The position numbers were made by a program, and so were the translations under genes. Positions 20,365-30,039 of a DNA stretch of 64,000 nt are shown piece after piece. Origin of the DNA: Pantoea sp. BAV 3049. Lineage in GTDB: Bacteria > Pseudomonadota > Gammaproteobacteria > Enterobacterales > Enterobacteriaceae. The notes under the pieces were generated by a model. The model was not told the origin of the DNA. It was given only the letters and a program-made list of their open reading frames with translations, and searched no databases. The stretch spans positions 4,785,782 to 4,849,781 of the forward strand of contig NZ_WHOY01000031.1 in the NCBI RefSeq assembly GCF_009765445.1, written 5' to 3'. Numbering within the stretch: position 1 is the first letter of the stretch; each line of letters starts with the position of its first letter.

Positions 20365-21336
20365 ATGGAAAACAGCAAAAAAAGCAACATCGAGTTTATT
20401 CCCGTCTTTCAGAAATCTTTTCTTCTGCCGCGCTACTGGGGCAACTGGCTGGCAATTGGTGCCTGTGCCGGGCTGGCCTGGGTTCCTGCTGGTGTGCGCG
20501 ATCCGCTGCTTGGCGCACTGGGGCGCTTTGCCGGAAAGTTTGCCAAAAGCGCGCGTCGTCGCGCGCAAATCAACCTGTTTTACTGTATGCCTGAGATACC
20601 CGAGGCGGAGCGTGAGAAAATCATCGACGAGATGTTCGCCACTGCGCCACAGTCAATGGTGATGATGGCCGAACTGGCAATGCGCCCGGAGCATACCCGC
20701 CCGCGTATTACCTGGCACAATAAGGAGATCATCGACAACCTGCGTGCTGAGAACCAGAACGTGATTTTTCTGGTGCCGCACGGTTGGGCCGTGGATATCC
20801 CGGCAATGGTGCTGGCCTCCGAAGGGCAGAAGATGGCCGCGATGTTCCATAACCAGCGTAACCCGCTGATGGACTATATCTGGAACGCTATTCGCCGTCG
20901 TTTTGGCGGGCGTATGCATGCAAGGAACGACGGTATCAAGCCGTTTATCAGCTCGGTGCGTCAGGGCTACTGGGGCTACTATTTGCCAGACCAGGACCAC
21001 GGTGCTGAGCACAGTGAGTTTGTGGACTTCTTCGCCACTTACAAAGCGACGCTCCCGGCGGTTGGCAGGCTGATGAAAGTTTGCCGCGCTAAAGTTGTGC
21101 CGCTGTTCCCGGTGTATAACAGTAAAACGCACCGTCTGGATGTGCATCTGCGGCCGCCAATGGATGATTTACTGGATGCGGACGACAATACGCTGGCGCG
21201 CCGGATGAATGAAGAAGTGGAGATTTTTGTGCGGCCGAATCCGGAGCAGTACACCTGGATCCTGAAGCTGCTGAAAACGCGGAAAGAGGGCGATATTGAG
21301 CCTTATAAGCGTAAGGATCTTTACCGTAAGAAGTGA
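20365..21336 (+). CDS. lpxM: Lipid A myristoyltransferase LpxM
   Basis: 323 residues. Late acyltransferase that adds the secondary myristoyl chain to lipid A at the inner membrane. One N-terminal hydrophobic segment (about 25-45), the catalytic HX4D motif in [11 protein letters not shown], and the YLPDQDHG motif support the call. Confidence 0.97.
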   Translation: MENSKKSNIEFIPVFQKSFLLPRYWGNWLAIGACAGLAWVPAGVRDPLLGALGRFAGKFAKSARRRAQINLFYCMPEIPEAEREKIIDEMFATAPQSMVMMAELAMRPEHTRPRITWHNKEIIDNLRAENQNVIFLVPHGWAVDIPAMVLASEGQKMAAMFHNQRNPLMDYIWNAIRRRFGGRMHARNDGIKPFISSVRQGYWGYYLPDQDHGAEHSEFVDFFATYKATLPAVGRLMKVCRAKVVPLFPVYNSKTHRLDVHLRPPMDDLLDADDNTLARRMNEEVEIFVRPNPEQYTWILKLLKTRKEGDIEPYKRKDLYRKK

Positions 21337-21383
21337 CCGGATGTGGGCCGGATAAATTCGGCCGCTGCAGACTGCACAGATTT

Positions 21384-21422
21384 GTCGCCGGGGTGGAATT
21401 CGTTTCAGCCCGGCGACATTTT
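21384..21422. terminator. Terminator between lpxM and dfoS (convergent)
   Basis: GTCGCCGGG (21384-21392) pairs with CCCGGCGAC (21409-21417), followed by ATTTT; a mirrored T/A-rich side suggests use by both genes. Confidence 0.7.
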
Positions 21423-21434
21423 CAGCTCATGAAC

Positions 21435-22670
21435 TTATTCCACTTCAACAATCGCTGCCCGGCGCTTACGCTCCCGCAGGAATGCGCGCACCAGCCAGAA
21501 CCATGCCAGCCCGCAGACCAGATTGGTTGCACAAAACCAGAAATTGCCCCCGCTGAAGTAAGCACTTTTCGCCAGTTCAATCCCCAGCGCAAAGACCACG
21601 ATACTGACCATCCCCAACATTGCCGCCACGCTCCCTTTTCCGGCAGTGCTGGAAAACAGCGTCAGGCGGTACAGACCGGCGTTCACCAGCCCTGTGCCGA
21701 AGCCATAGATACTCAGGCCAGCGGTCAGCCAGAGATAGCTGTGCGGATTGATTGAGGTGCACAATGCAGCCAGCGCCAGCCCGATCAGGATCGGCCATGC
21801 GCCCAGCTTCAGCGGCTGTTCAATCGGCATGCGCCCGGATATGCGGCCCAGCGTAAGGTTACCGGCTATCATGGCGACAAACACCGGCAGCTGCAGCAGG
21901 GCATAATCCATTCTGGTCAGCCCTTCATCGTGGATCAGGATCACCGGCGAAAGCGCTACCCAGGCCAGGCAGGGAATGGTCACCAGCCCAATTGCCAGCG
22001 AACCGCCCATCACCTGACGATCTTTCAGCAGATTGAAATAGCCTTTGCCCAGCGATTTGAGTGAAATCGAGGTGCTACGATCTCCGGAGGTCTCAGGCAT
22101 GGTCTGCCACAGCCCAAATAGTGCCACGGCAGTCACGGCTCCAAACAGCCAGAACATAGTCCGCCAGTCGCTTACCGACAGGAAAGCCGCACCGGCCAGC
22201 GGGCCAGCCAGCGGGGCCAGCAAAGCAACGTTAGCCATCAGCGCCATAATCTTCACGCTGAGTGATTCATCAAACGCTTCCTGAATGGCGGCATAGCCCA
22301 CCGCGCCAATAAAGCACAGGCTTATCCCCTGAAGAAACCGCAGCAGGATAAATTGTTCAATGCTCTGCACCCAATGGGTGGCGAAGCAGGTCAGCATAAA
22401 GAAGGCGACCCCGGCCAGCATCACCGGACGACGCCCCAGCTTGTCCGAGAGCGGCCCCAGCAGCCATTGCAGCACAATCCCGCCGATCAGATAGGCGGTG
22501 AGCGAGGCGGAAACCCATTCCGGTCCGACCTTGAACTCGCTGGTCACCAGCAGCATGCCAGGCTGGATCATGTCGTGGGCGATGTAGGTGGCGAACTCAA
22601 AAAGCACCAGTGAAAGAGGGAAAATCAGATGACGGCGGGTCAGGCTCGACACCGGAATAAATGAGGCCAT
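21435..22670 (-). CDS. dfoS: MdfA-type MFS exporter, probable desferrioxamine exporter DfoS
   Basis: 411 residues from MASFIPVSS at 22670; AGGAG lies just before. A 12-helix major facilitator of the drug:H+ antiporter-1 group, close to MdfA: FPLSLVLFEFATYIAHDMIQ, GPLSDKLGRRPVMLAG and RFLQGISLCFIGAVGYA. It ends the dfoJAC gene line, so export of desferrioxamine is the likely role, as proposed for dfoS in Pantoea dfoJACS clusters. The specific substrate is inferred from position; a general drug exporter is the alternative. Confidence 0.8.
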   Translation of the reverse strand: MASFIPVSSLTRRHLIFPLSLVLFEFATYIAHDMIQPGMLLVTSEFKVGPEWVSASLTAYLIGGIVLQWLLGPLSDKLGRRPVMLAGVAFFMLTCFATHWVQSIEQFILLRFLQGISLCFIGAVGYAAIQEAFDESLSVKIMALMANVALLAPLAGPLAGAAFLSVSDWRTMFWLFGAVTAVALFGLWQTMPETSGDRSTSISLKSLGKGYFNLLKDRQVMGGSLAIGLVTIPCLAWVALSPVILIHDEGLTRMDYALLQLPVFVAMIAGNLTLGRISGRMPIEQPLKLGAWPILIGLALAALCTSINPHSYLWLTAGLSIYGFGTGLVNAGLYRLTLFSSTAGKGSVAAMLGMVSIVVFALGIELAKSAYFSGGNFWFCATNLVCGLAWFWLVRAFLRERKRRAAIVEVE

Positions 22671-22700
22671 TCTGGCTCCTTCCAGCAGGAAATAAATGAA

Positions 22701-22726
22701 AAGACGCGGCCGCCGAAGCGACCGCG
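22701..22726 (-). terminator. TTCG-loop terminator or attenuator between dfoC and dfoS
   Basis: Minus strand: CGCGGTCGC, TTCG loop, GCGGCCGCG, then CTTTT. A stable tetraloop hairpin sits between the biosynthetic genes and the exporter, which should lower dfoS expression relative to dfoC. Confidence 0.75.
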
Positions 22727-22764
22727 CCAACATACACCAGTTTTATGCCGGTTTAATGAAGTTT

Positions 22765-25119
22765 TTAGCGAAAGGCCGCAATCGGGTTAACCAGCGTGCC
22801 CGCAAACTTGAGGTTCTCTGCCGGGTCAGAGAGGTTGATCATCTGCTGATTATTAGCCAGTTGCAGACGGTTAAGGCAGGAACGGGTGAACTCAGCGGTA
22901 AACATATCGTAGCGGGCAAATTTACTGGCCAGTTGCGGATGCGCCTGCTGGTACTCCTTCACACAGTTGGCAACGGCCTGCCAGAATTTCTCTTCCGGCA
23001 GCGTGCCGGACTCGTCGAGGATCGCGCTGATAAAGCGGAAGATGCAGTCGAAGACATCGGTAAAGACAGACAGTAGCTTGAGGTTTTCCGGCACGTCGAC
23101 AGCCAGACGCTGCACTTTCTCCGGCAGCACCGCATCCGGGTTCATCACCGCAATCTCTTCGCCAATATCTTTCATGTGCGCGCTGACCGGCACGTTATTC
23201 TCCAGCAGCAGAATCAGGTTCTCACCGTGCGGCATAAACACCAGGTCGTGCTGATAGAAGCAGTGCAGCAGCGGGCTGAGGTAGCAGGTCAGATAGCGTT
23301 GCACCCACTGTTCCGCCGGAATACCCGATTCGGCAATCAGCGCGGGCAGCAGGGCTTTCTGGTGCTGATCCACGTGCAGGAACGAAGCCATAGTCATCAG
23401 ACGCTGGCCGGACTGGAGGCTTGCAACCGGGTTGTCACGCCACAGGGCTGCGAACATTTTCTTGTAGGCAGAGTCGCCGGTGATCGCTTTCTCGTAATAG
23501 CGGTTGTGATAGCCGACCGCCGCCACTTCGCGCAGAATGCGGAAGTCACAGCGTTGCAGCCACGGATCCTTCGCAACCAGCTCTTCAAGCCATTCATTTA
23601 TGGCCGGAGTGGTCGCCATGTAATAGGGCGACAGACCGCGCATAAAGCCCATATTCAGTACGGAGAGCGCGGTTTTCACGTAGCGTTTATCCGGCTGGCT
23701 GCGATTGAAGAAGGTGCGGATCGACTGCTGAGCCTGATACTGATCGTCACCGGTTCCCAGCCAGACGATATCGCGGTTGGCGATATCCGGCGCAAACACC
23801 GTCAGCAGCTTGTTCTGCCATTGCCAGGGGTGAACCGGCATAAACAGGTAGTCATCCGGCGAGACGCCCAGCTCCGCCAGTTTGTTGTTGAAACTGTCTA
23901 CTACCGGCTGGCCCAGCTCATCGCGCATCAGCTGTTCATAGTCCAGGTTGCTGAGGCTGGAGAAGTGCGCATTACGCAGGTGAACGGCCACCCATACCAG
24001 ATTAACAGGCGTTGCGGCTTCCGGTGCAAACGCCAGATAGTCACGCGCATCAAAACCGATACGGCCATTGTTGGCGACAAAACAGGGATGGCCTTCGGTC
24101 ATTGAGGCTTCCACGGTCTGGAAATCTGCTTTCACCAGTGCGGCGCTGTCCGGGTTGTTCTTTTGCAGCTTGAACACGCTGCTGCATAAGGTGCTGGTGA
24201 TCTCCTCCATATAAGTCGCCAGCAGGTTCTGTGGGATACCGATCTGCTGGCTGAACTCGACGATAAACTGCAGCGCGTCCAGCGGTAACGAATGGCCATT
24301 TTCCTGTTTAATCAGCGAATCCGCATCAATTTCCCAGTGGTCCAGCGCCAGACGGCGGGCTTTAAACTTGTAATCTGCCTCACCCACCGGTGCAGCCACT
24401 GCGAAGCGGCCATCTGCCAGCTCTGTTGGGGTGATAATCAGCTCGTGGGAAAATTCGGCAATCGCTTTGCGGATCAGCATCCGGTTGGCTTGCGCCCAGT
24501 TGTCGCCTGACAGATGGCTACCGGTCAGCAGTGGGTTGGCACTATTCATAGTCAGCTTTTCCTGCAGTAGAGAGTGTTGGTAATCATCGCGGTGGCAGAA
24601 AGCCAGCCACGCGATTTTGTGGCCCATATCAATGGTGTGCTGGTAGCGGAAACCGGCACGCTTGTTCAGCGGGTGGATCTTGTTGTTGCGCACATCCGGC
24701 TCAACCACCACGCGCTTTACTGCGGGCTGGCTGAACATATAATCCATCGCCACGGTGAATACCTGCCAGCTGAACTGGCGTACCGGGCTGTTGGCGGGCG
24801 CAATCAGGATATGCATGCCGTAATCGCCTTCCTGTGCCGGGTAGAACTTGCCTACCTCATCCTTGCTGGCCTGATAGAACTCCATCAGGAACACCGGTTT
24901 ATCATCGCAGCAGCCGATCATCGCCGCCTGCGGATTGCTGGCTGTCAGCTCCCGGTAAAACTTCGCTACCTGCTCCAGGCTGTCGTTTTGCATTCCCCAG
25001 AAGCGGGCGTAATCACGAGTCACCCAGCTGTGGACCCGCGAGGCGTCTTCGGCCTGCATCGGCCGGAGAGTGAATTGACCCGCCGGGCGGGAGGTGCTGA
25101 ATAAAGGATTCTGTGACAT
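22765..25119 (-). CDS. dfoC: Desferrioxamine synthetase DfoC (acyltransferase-NIS synthetase fusion)
   Basis: 784 residues from MSQNPLFSTS at 25119; the start follows the dfoA stop by one base. The N-terminal 190 residues are an IucB-like GNAT acyltransferase (FTLRPMQAEDASRVHSW, VVVEPDVRNNKIH). From about residue 191 a full IucA/IucC-family NRPS-independent siderophore synthetase follows (GHPCFVANNGRIGF, FMPVHPWQW, MPHGENLILLLENN). It would acylate N-hydroxycadaverine and condense and cyclise the units into desferrioxamine. In Streptomyces these are two genes, desC and desD; the fusion is typical of Erwinia and Pantoea. Confidence 0.95.
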   Translation of the reverse strand: MSQNPLFSTSRPAGQFTLRPMQAEDASRVHSWVTRDYARFWGMQNDSLEQVAKFYRELTASNPQAAMIGCCDDKPVFLMEFYQASKDEVGKFYPAQEGDYGMHILIAPANSPVRQFSWQVFTVAMDYMFSQPAVKRVVVEPDVRNNKIHPLNKRAGFRYQHTIDMGHKIAWLAFCHRDDYQHSLLQEKLTMNSANPLLTGSHLSGDNWAQANRMLIRKAIAEFSHELIITPTELADGRFAVAAPVGEADYKFKARRLALDHWEIDADSLIKQENGHSLPLDALQFIVEFSQQIGIPQNLLATYMEEITSTLCSSVFKLQKNNPDSAALVKADFQTVEASMTEGHPCFVANNGRIGFDARDYLAFAPEAATPVNLVWVAVHLRNAHFSSLSNLDYEQLMRDELGQPVVDSFNNKLAELGVSPDDYLFMPVHPWQWQNKLLTVFAPDIANRDIVWLGTGDDQYQAQQSIRTFFNRSQPDKRYVKTALSVLNMGFMRGLSPYYMATTPAINEWLEELVAKDPWLQRCDFRILREVAAVGYHNRYYEKAITGDSAYKKMFAALWRDNPVASLQSGQRLMTMASFLHVDQHQKALLPALIAESGIPAEQWVQRYLTCYLSPLLHCFYQHDLVFMPHGENLILLLENNVPVSAHMKDIGEEIAVMNPDAVLPEKVQRLAVDVPENLKLLSVFTDVFDCIFRFISAILDESGTLPEEKFWQAVANCVKEYQQAHPQLASKFARYDMFTAEFTRSCLNRLQLANNQQMINLSDPAENLKFAGTLVNPIAAFR

Positions 25120-25120
25120 A

Positions 25121-26410
25121 TCAACGTTCCGTTTTTGCCGGGAAGGTCTGGAAGGCGATCTGGCGTTCGATGGGATAGATTTCCCGACCAGCCAGTTCGC
25201 GCAGTAAGACGGAATTGCGGTAGCACGCCATACCCAGGTCAGGGGTGACGAAACCGTGAGTATGCAGCTCGGCGTTCTGCACAAAGACCTGGTTGTCATG
25301 GTCGATGCTGTAATTGCGCTGGACGTCGTAGCGACCTTTTTCGTCCCAGCGCAAACGTCTGGCGATGCCTTCAATAAACATCGGTGGCTGATAATGATAA
25401 CCGGTCGCCATTACCAGACCTTCGGTTTTGCGGATGAAGTCGCGTCCCTGTTCCTGCTGATGCAGTGACAGCTCGAATTCCCCTTCCGGCGTCCGGCGCA
25501 TATCGCACAGCTCGGAGTGGGTGAACAGATTGACATCCAGTTCGCCGTCCAGACGCTTGACGTACATCAGGTCATAGATGTCGTTAATCAGGCTGCTGTT
25601 AATGCCTTTATAGAGATTTTTGTGACGGGCGTTCAGCTCATCACGTTTGGCCGGTGGCAGGTCATGGAAGTAGTCGATCCACTCCGGTGAGGTCATCTCC
25701 AGCGTCAGCTTGGTGTACTCCAGCGGATAGAAGCGTGGCGCACGGGTGATCCAGTTGAGCTGGTAGTTAAACTTGTCGATGTCGGTCAGCAAGTCGTAAT
25801 AGATCTCGGCGGCGCTCTGGCCACTGCCCAGCACGGTAATCGAACTTTTCTGCTGCAATTGATCTTTGTTGACCAGATACTCGCTGGAGTGGGTCAGGCG
25901 ATCGCGATACGGACGGCTACAGGCTGGCATCCAGGCTTGTGGCCCGGTGCCCAGCACCAGACGGCGGGCGTACCACTCTTTGGCTGCGCCGCTGACAGTA
26001 TCGACAGAACGCACGATGTAGCACTGTTCGCTCTCATCAAAACTGAGATATTCCACGCGGGTATTCCAGCGCAGGTTACTCAGCTTCGCCGCCGCCCACT
26101 GGCAGTACTGATTGTACTCTTTGCGCATCAGGAAAAAGTCTTCCCGGATATAGAAAGAGTACAGCTTGCCTTTCTCTTTCATATAGTTGAGCAGGCTGTA
26201 AGGGCTGGTCGGGTCAGCCAGCGTCACCAGATCGGCCATAAATGGCGTCTGCAGGTGTGCGCTTTCCAGCATCATGCCGGTGTGCCAGTCAAAGCCCGGA
26301 TTCTGGTCAAGGAAGACGCCGTTAAGGCCCTCAACCGGCTCGCTCAGGCAGGCCAGACCCAGGTTGAACGGACCGATACCAATGCCGATAAAATCGTGGA
26401 TAGTTTTCAT
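25121..26410 (-). CDS. dfoA: Cadaverine N-monooxygenase DfoA
   Basis: 429 residues from MKTIHDFIGIGIGPFNLG at 26410 (a GTG 12 bases upstream is less likely). FAD- and NADPH-dependent N-hydroxylase of the lysine/ornithine monooxygenase family: FAD motif GIGIGPFNLGLA, NADPH motif VLGSGQSAAEIYYDLL, and the ATGYHYQPP motif. It hydroxylates cadaverine for hydroxamate formation. Middle gene of dfoJAC. Confidence 0.96.
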   Translation of the reverse strand: MKTIHDFIGIGIGPFNLGLACLSEPVEGLNGVFLDQNPGFDWHTGMMLESAHLQTPFMADLVTLADPTSPYSLLNYMKEKGKLYSFYIREDFFLMRKEYNQYCQWAAAKLSNLRWNTRVEYLSFDESEQCYIVRSVDTVSGAAKEWYARRLVLGTGPQAWMPACSRPYRDRLTHSSEYLVNKDQLQQKSSITVLGSGQSAAEIYYDLLTDIDKFNYQLNWITRAPRFYPLEYTKLTLEMTSPEWIDYFHDLPPAKRDELNARHKNLYKGINSSLINDIYDLMYVKRLDGELDVNLFTHSELCDMRRTPEGEFELSLHQQEQGRDFIRKTEGLVMATGYHYQPPMFIEGIARRLRWDEKGRYDVQRNYSIDHDNQVFVQNAELHTHGFVTPDLGMACYRNSVLLRELAGREIYPIERQIAFQTFPAKTER

Positions 26411-26418
26411 AGCATCTC

Positions 26419-27972
26419 TCACTGATTAGCCGCGTTAAGTGCAGAAATCCGCACCTGCTCCCGACCGTAATGCACAATCAGGGCGATAACATCTTCAAGG
26501 TCTGCGGCGGTGGTGGTGGGGTTCAGCAGGGTAAACTTCAGATACTGACGGCTGTTGACTTTGGTTCCGGCGATCACCGCATTACCGGAACGGAACAGCG
26601 CTTTGCGGATATTGGCGTTGATCTCGTCAACCGCCGTGTCGCTCATGCCCGGCCGGGGAACGTAGCGGAAAATTTGGGTGGTCAGCTCCGGCGCATGCAG
26701 CACTTCAATCGCCGGATGAGCAGTGAGCAACTGGTGAGCGGTCTGGGTCAGGGCGATGATGGAATCAAAGGCTTCACCCAGCGCTGCGGGTCCCATGATG
26801 CGCAGCGTCAGCCACATTTTCAGTGCATCGAAACGGCGGGTAGTCTGGATGCTTTTGTTCACCAGATTGGGCGTACCTTCCTGCTGAGCGCTCAATGGAT
26901 TCAGGTAATCCGCATGATGTGTCACGTGGCTGAGATGCTGTTTGTCCCGCACGAAGAACGCTCCGCAGCTGACGGTCTGGAAGAAAGATTTGTGGTAATC
27001 AACGGTAACGGAATCCGCCAGTTCAATTCCCTTCAGGCGTGGGCGATGTTGCTCAGAAACCAGCAGGCCACAGCCGTAAGCCGCATCAACGTGCATCCAC
27101 AGGCCGTAGTGCTGGCAAAGGTGGGCGATATCCTGCAGCGGGTCAATGCTGCCGAAATCAGTGGTACCGCTGGTGGCAACCACCGCAATCGGGATCAATC
27201 CTTCCTGGTGACAGCGCTGAATTTCCTGCTCAAGCTGGCTGGCATCCATACGGTAACAGTCGTCGTGATCCACCGGGATCACTGCGTCATACCCCAGACC
27301 GAGGATCGCCATCGATTTCTGGATGCTGAAGTGGCTGAGTTTTGAGGTGAATACGCGCCACTTACCGGCATCCTGCGGCAGCCCACGGTGTTTAATCAGG
27401 TGACCTGCATGATGCCCGGCACACCAGCTGTCACGCGCCAGCAGCATCGCCATCAGATTGGACTGGGTTCCACCGCTGGTGAAGATGCCATCAGCGTTTT
27501 GCGGCAGACCGATGCGGCTGAGCGTCCAGTCGATCACCTTCTGCTCAATCAGCGTGCCGCCGGCGCTCTGGTCCCAGGTATCCACCGAACTGTTGACAGC
27601 AGCCATAATCTGCTCGGCCAGCAGAGAAGGGAGCACCACCGGACAGTTCAGATGGGCCACATATTTAGGATGGTGGAACCAGACGGCGTCACGCAGGTAA
27701 AGCTCTTTCAGTTCTTCCAGCGCGGCTTCGTTGCTGCCCAGCGGCGCGTTCAGGTCAACGTTGCTGAACAGGGGCGACAGCTCATGTGGCAGGATACCGC
27801 TGAAAGGTTTTTCAACCCCGTTCAGGGTGCTGCTCAGCAGCGTCAGGACATCCTGCGTTTGCCGGTCCCAGGCGTCCAGTTGCCTGTCACTAAAGATGTA
27901 ATCCTGAGGCGCGACAGCCTCCGGAGTGAGATGCAGGCGAGGCACTGGCTGAGTTTGCGAACGTAAAACCAT
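26419..27972 (-). CDS. dfoJ: Lysine decarboxylase DfoJ
   Basis: 517 residues from MVLRSQTQPV at 27972, preceded by AAAGGAACAGG. PLP-dependent group II decarboxylase (DesA-like) giving cadaverine, the diamine of desferrioxamine. The PLP lysine is in VDYHKSFFQ; the FTSGGTQSNLMAML and MHVDAAYGCG motifs are clear. First gene of the operon; the 5' leader is about 230 nt from the predicted start site. Confidence 0.95.
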   Translation of the reverse strand: MVLRSQTQPVPRLHLTPEAVAPQDYIFSDRQLDAWDRQTQDVLTLLSSTLNGVEKPFSGILPHELSPLFSNVDLNAPLGSNEAALEELKELYLRDAVWFHHPKYVAHLNCPVVLPSLLAEQIMAAVNSSVDTWDQSAGGTLIEQKVIDWTLSRIGLPQNADGIFTSGGTQSNLMAMLLARDSWCAGHHAGHLIKHRGLPQDAGKWRVFTSKLSHFSIQKSMAILGLGYDAVIPVDHDDCYRMDASQLEQEIQRCHQEGLIPIAVVATSGTTDFGSIDPLQDIAHLCQHYGLWMHVDAAYGCGLLVSEQHRPRLKGIELADSVTVDYHKSFFQTVSCGAFFVRDKQHLSHVTHHADYLNPLSAQQEGTPNLVNKSIQTTRRFDALKMWLTLRIMGPAALGEAFDSIIALTQTAHQLLTAHPAIEVLHAPELTTQIFRYVPRPGMSDTAVDEINANIRKALFRSGNAVIAGTKVNSRQYLKFTLLNPTTTAADLEDVIALIVHYGREQVRISALNAANQ

Positions 27973-28198
27973 ATCCTGTTCCTTTATTGAAGACGTAAAA
28001 AGCCCTGCCGCCACAGAAAAATGACAGCGTTATACGCCTGACGACGGATCGCCAGTTCAGAGTAATTAACGTTTTTCAGGGAGGGTAAATTTCCCCGTGG
28101 CACTTTTAATTAGTGGATTTTGCTTGGATAAGCGAAAAAACCTCTCTTTTGTGTGGTTTTGTTGCTCAATGGCGCTGTTTGTTATTGAGGATGAGATT

Positions 28199-28217
28199 AT
28201 AAATGGTAATCATTATC
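28199..28217 (-). promoter_or_regulatory. Fur box of the dfo operon
   Basis: GATAATGATTACCATTTAT on the minus strand matches the 19-bp Fur consensus at 14 positions and covers the -10 hexamer GATAAT. Iron-loaded Fur should block the promoter. Confidence 0.88.
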
Positions 28218-28240
28218 ATTCAATAAGATTATTGTGACAA
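28212..28240 (-). promoter_or_regulatory. dfoJ promoter
   Basis: TTGTCA (28240-28235), 17-nt spacer, GATAAT (28217-28212): a near-consensus sigma70 promoter reading toward dfoJ, with transcription expected from about 28205. The stretch 27972-28484 holds no gene; apart from this control region I see nothing else in it. Confidence 0.8.
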
Positions 28241-28270
28241 AGATGTGATAAGTATTGTTAATGTTATAAG

Positions 28271-28286
28271 TGTGATAAAGATCACA
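28271..28286. promoter_or_regulatory. CRP site upstream of dfoJ
   Basis: TGTGATAAAGATCACA has the perfect CRP form TGTGA-N6-TCACA. Its centre lies about 72 bp upstream of the predicted dfoJ start, a usual class I activator position. Confidence 0.7.
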
Positions 28287-28483
28287 AAATTGAGTCTCAA
28301 AAATCAGTCAGGCTGGAAAAAAGCAGCTAAATTGCGATAAGGAGATGAGTGAAATTTATTGCAGATGGGAAAGACGCAGGAAGTATAAAACAGGGCGTGT
28401 GGCACGGACAGACCGCTATTTCAGTCCTGGCACGCCTCGCGCCGGTCATGACGCGAGACGTTAGTAGCAAGTAACCTGAATAA

Positions 28484-29926
28484 TTACTCGACGCGCAGTA
28501 CGCGGCTGGTGTTGGTGGTGCCGGTGGTGCTCATCACGTCACCCTGAGTAACGATAACCAGGTCACCGGACATCAGAAAACCTTTGTCACGCAGCAGGTT
28601 TATGGCGTCATGTGCTGCGACCACGCCGTCATTGTTGCTGTCGAAATAAACGGGGGTGACACCACGATACAGAGCGGTCAGGTTCAGCGTGCGCTCGTGG
28701 CGCGACATGGCAAAAATGGGCAGACCAGAGGTGATACGGGAAGTCATCAGCGCGGTACGGCCTGATTCGGTCATGGTGATAATCGCGGTGACGCCCTGCA
28801 GGTGGTTAGCTGCATACATCGCTGACATGGCAATCGCTTCTTCGATATTGTCGAACTGCACATCCAGACGGTGCTTGGAAACGTTGATACTTGGGATCTT
28901 CTCAGCGCCCAGACAAACCTTCGCCATCGCCGTCACCGTCTCGGCAGGATACTGACCGGCTGCGGTCTCAGCAGAGAGCATAACCGCATCCGTACCATCC
29001 AGCACGGCGTTTGCCACGTCCATGACTTCGGCGCGGGTTGGCATCGGATTAGTGATCATTGACTCCATCATCTGGGTTGCGGTGATCACCGAACGGTTCA
29101 GCTGACGGGCACGACGGATCAGGGCTTTCTGGATGCCGACCAGTTCAGGATCGCCAATTTCGACGCCCAGATCGCCCCTGGCAACCATCACCACATCGGA
29201 GGCGAGGATGATGTCATCCATCGCTTCCTGCGAGGCAACGGCCTCGGCACGTTCAACCTTGGAAACAATTTTTGCTTCACAACCGGCTTCACGCGCCAGG
29301 CGACGAGCATAATTCAGGTCTTCACCACAGCGGGGGAAGGAGACGGCAAGGTAATCACAGTTGATTTTTGCAGCGGTCAGGATGTCCGCTTTGTCCTTTT
29401 CCGTCAGCGCTTCGGCAGACAGGCCACCGCCAAGTTTGTTAATGCCTTTGTTATTGGAGAGCGGGCCGCCGACGGTCACTTCGGTGTATACCTTCATCCC
29501 CTGAACTTCCAGCACTTTCAGCTGCACACGGCCATCATCGAGCAGCAGGATGTCGCCCGGCACGACGTCAGCAGGCAGGCCTTTGTAGTCGATACCTACT
29601 TTATCTTTATCGCCTTCACCTTTGCCCAGGCTGGCATCCAGCAGGAATTTATCGCCAACGCTGAGGAAAACTTTGCCTTCTTTAAAGGTGGAAACACGGA
29701 TTTTAGGTCCCTGCAGATCGCCAAGGATCGCCACATGACGGCCGAGTTTCGCCGCAATTTCGCGGACGCTGTTGGCGCGCTGCATGTGATCTTCCGGGGT
29801 GCCATGAGAGAAGTTAAGACGAACGACATTGGCGCCGGCAGCGATGATTTTTTCGAGGTTATTATCGCGATCGGTGGCAGGGCCTAACGTGGTTACGATC
29901 TTGGTTCTTCTGAGACGTCTGGACAT
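28484..29926 (-). CDS. pykA: Pyruvate kinase II
   Basis: 480 residues. Converts phosphoenolpyruvate and ADP to pyruvate and ATP. The [12 protein letters not shown] start, RLNFSHG, the active-site segment [12 protein letters not shown], and ATQMMESM are present. Full length for PykA. Upstream and in the same direction lies hexR, the regulator of this carbon-flow block. Confidence 0.98.
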   Translation of the reverse strand: MSRRLRRTKIVTTLGPATDRDNNLEKIIAAGANVVRLNFSHGTPEDHMQRANSVREIAAKLGRHVAILGDLQGPKIRVSTFKEGKVFLSVGDKFLLDASLGKGEGDKDKVGIDYKGLPADVVPGDILLLDDGRVQLKVLEVQGMKVYTEVTVGGPLSNNKGINKLGGGLSAEALTEKDKADILTAAKINCDYLAVSFPRCGEDLNYARRLAREAGCEAKIVSKVERAEAVASQEAMDDIILASDVVMVARGDLGVEIGDPELVGIQKALIRRARQLNRSVITATQMMESMITNPMPTRAEVMDVANAVLDGTDAVMLSAETAAGQYPAETVTAMAKVCLGAEKIPSINVSKHRLDVQFDNIEEAIAMSAMYAANHLQGVTAIITMTESGRTALMTSRITSGLPIFAMSRHERTLNLTALYRGVTPVYFDSNNDGVVAAHDAINLLRDKGFLMSGDLVIVTQGDVMSTTGTTNTSRVLRVE

Positions 29927-30039
29927 GTATGACTCCGTTGACTTTGAAAGGGTACTGCCGGAGCAATCCCTGTAAAGGTTCAGTGATTTTATAATATTCG
30001 GACCGTGTCGATCGGCCCTTTACACAGTCATTATGGAAA

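Noticed and set aside
23176..24105. 309-codon open frame antisense to dfoC
   Set aside because: Shadow of dfoC; no start signal and no recognisable motif.
25120..25374. Upstream extension of dfoC
   Set aside because: The extra 85 codons overlap the dfoA coding sequence in another frame; the ATG at 25119 is coupled to the dfoA stop.
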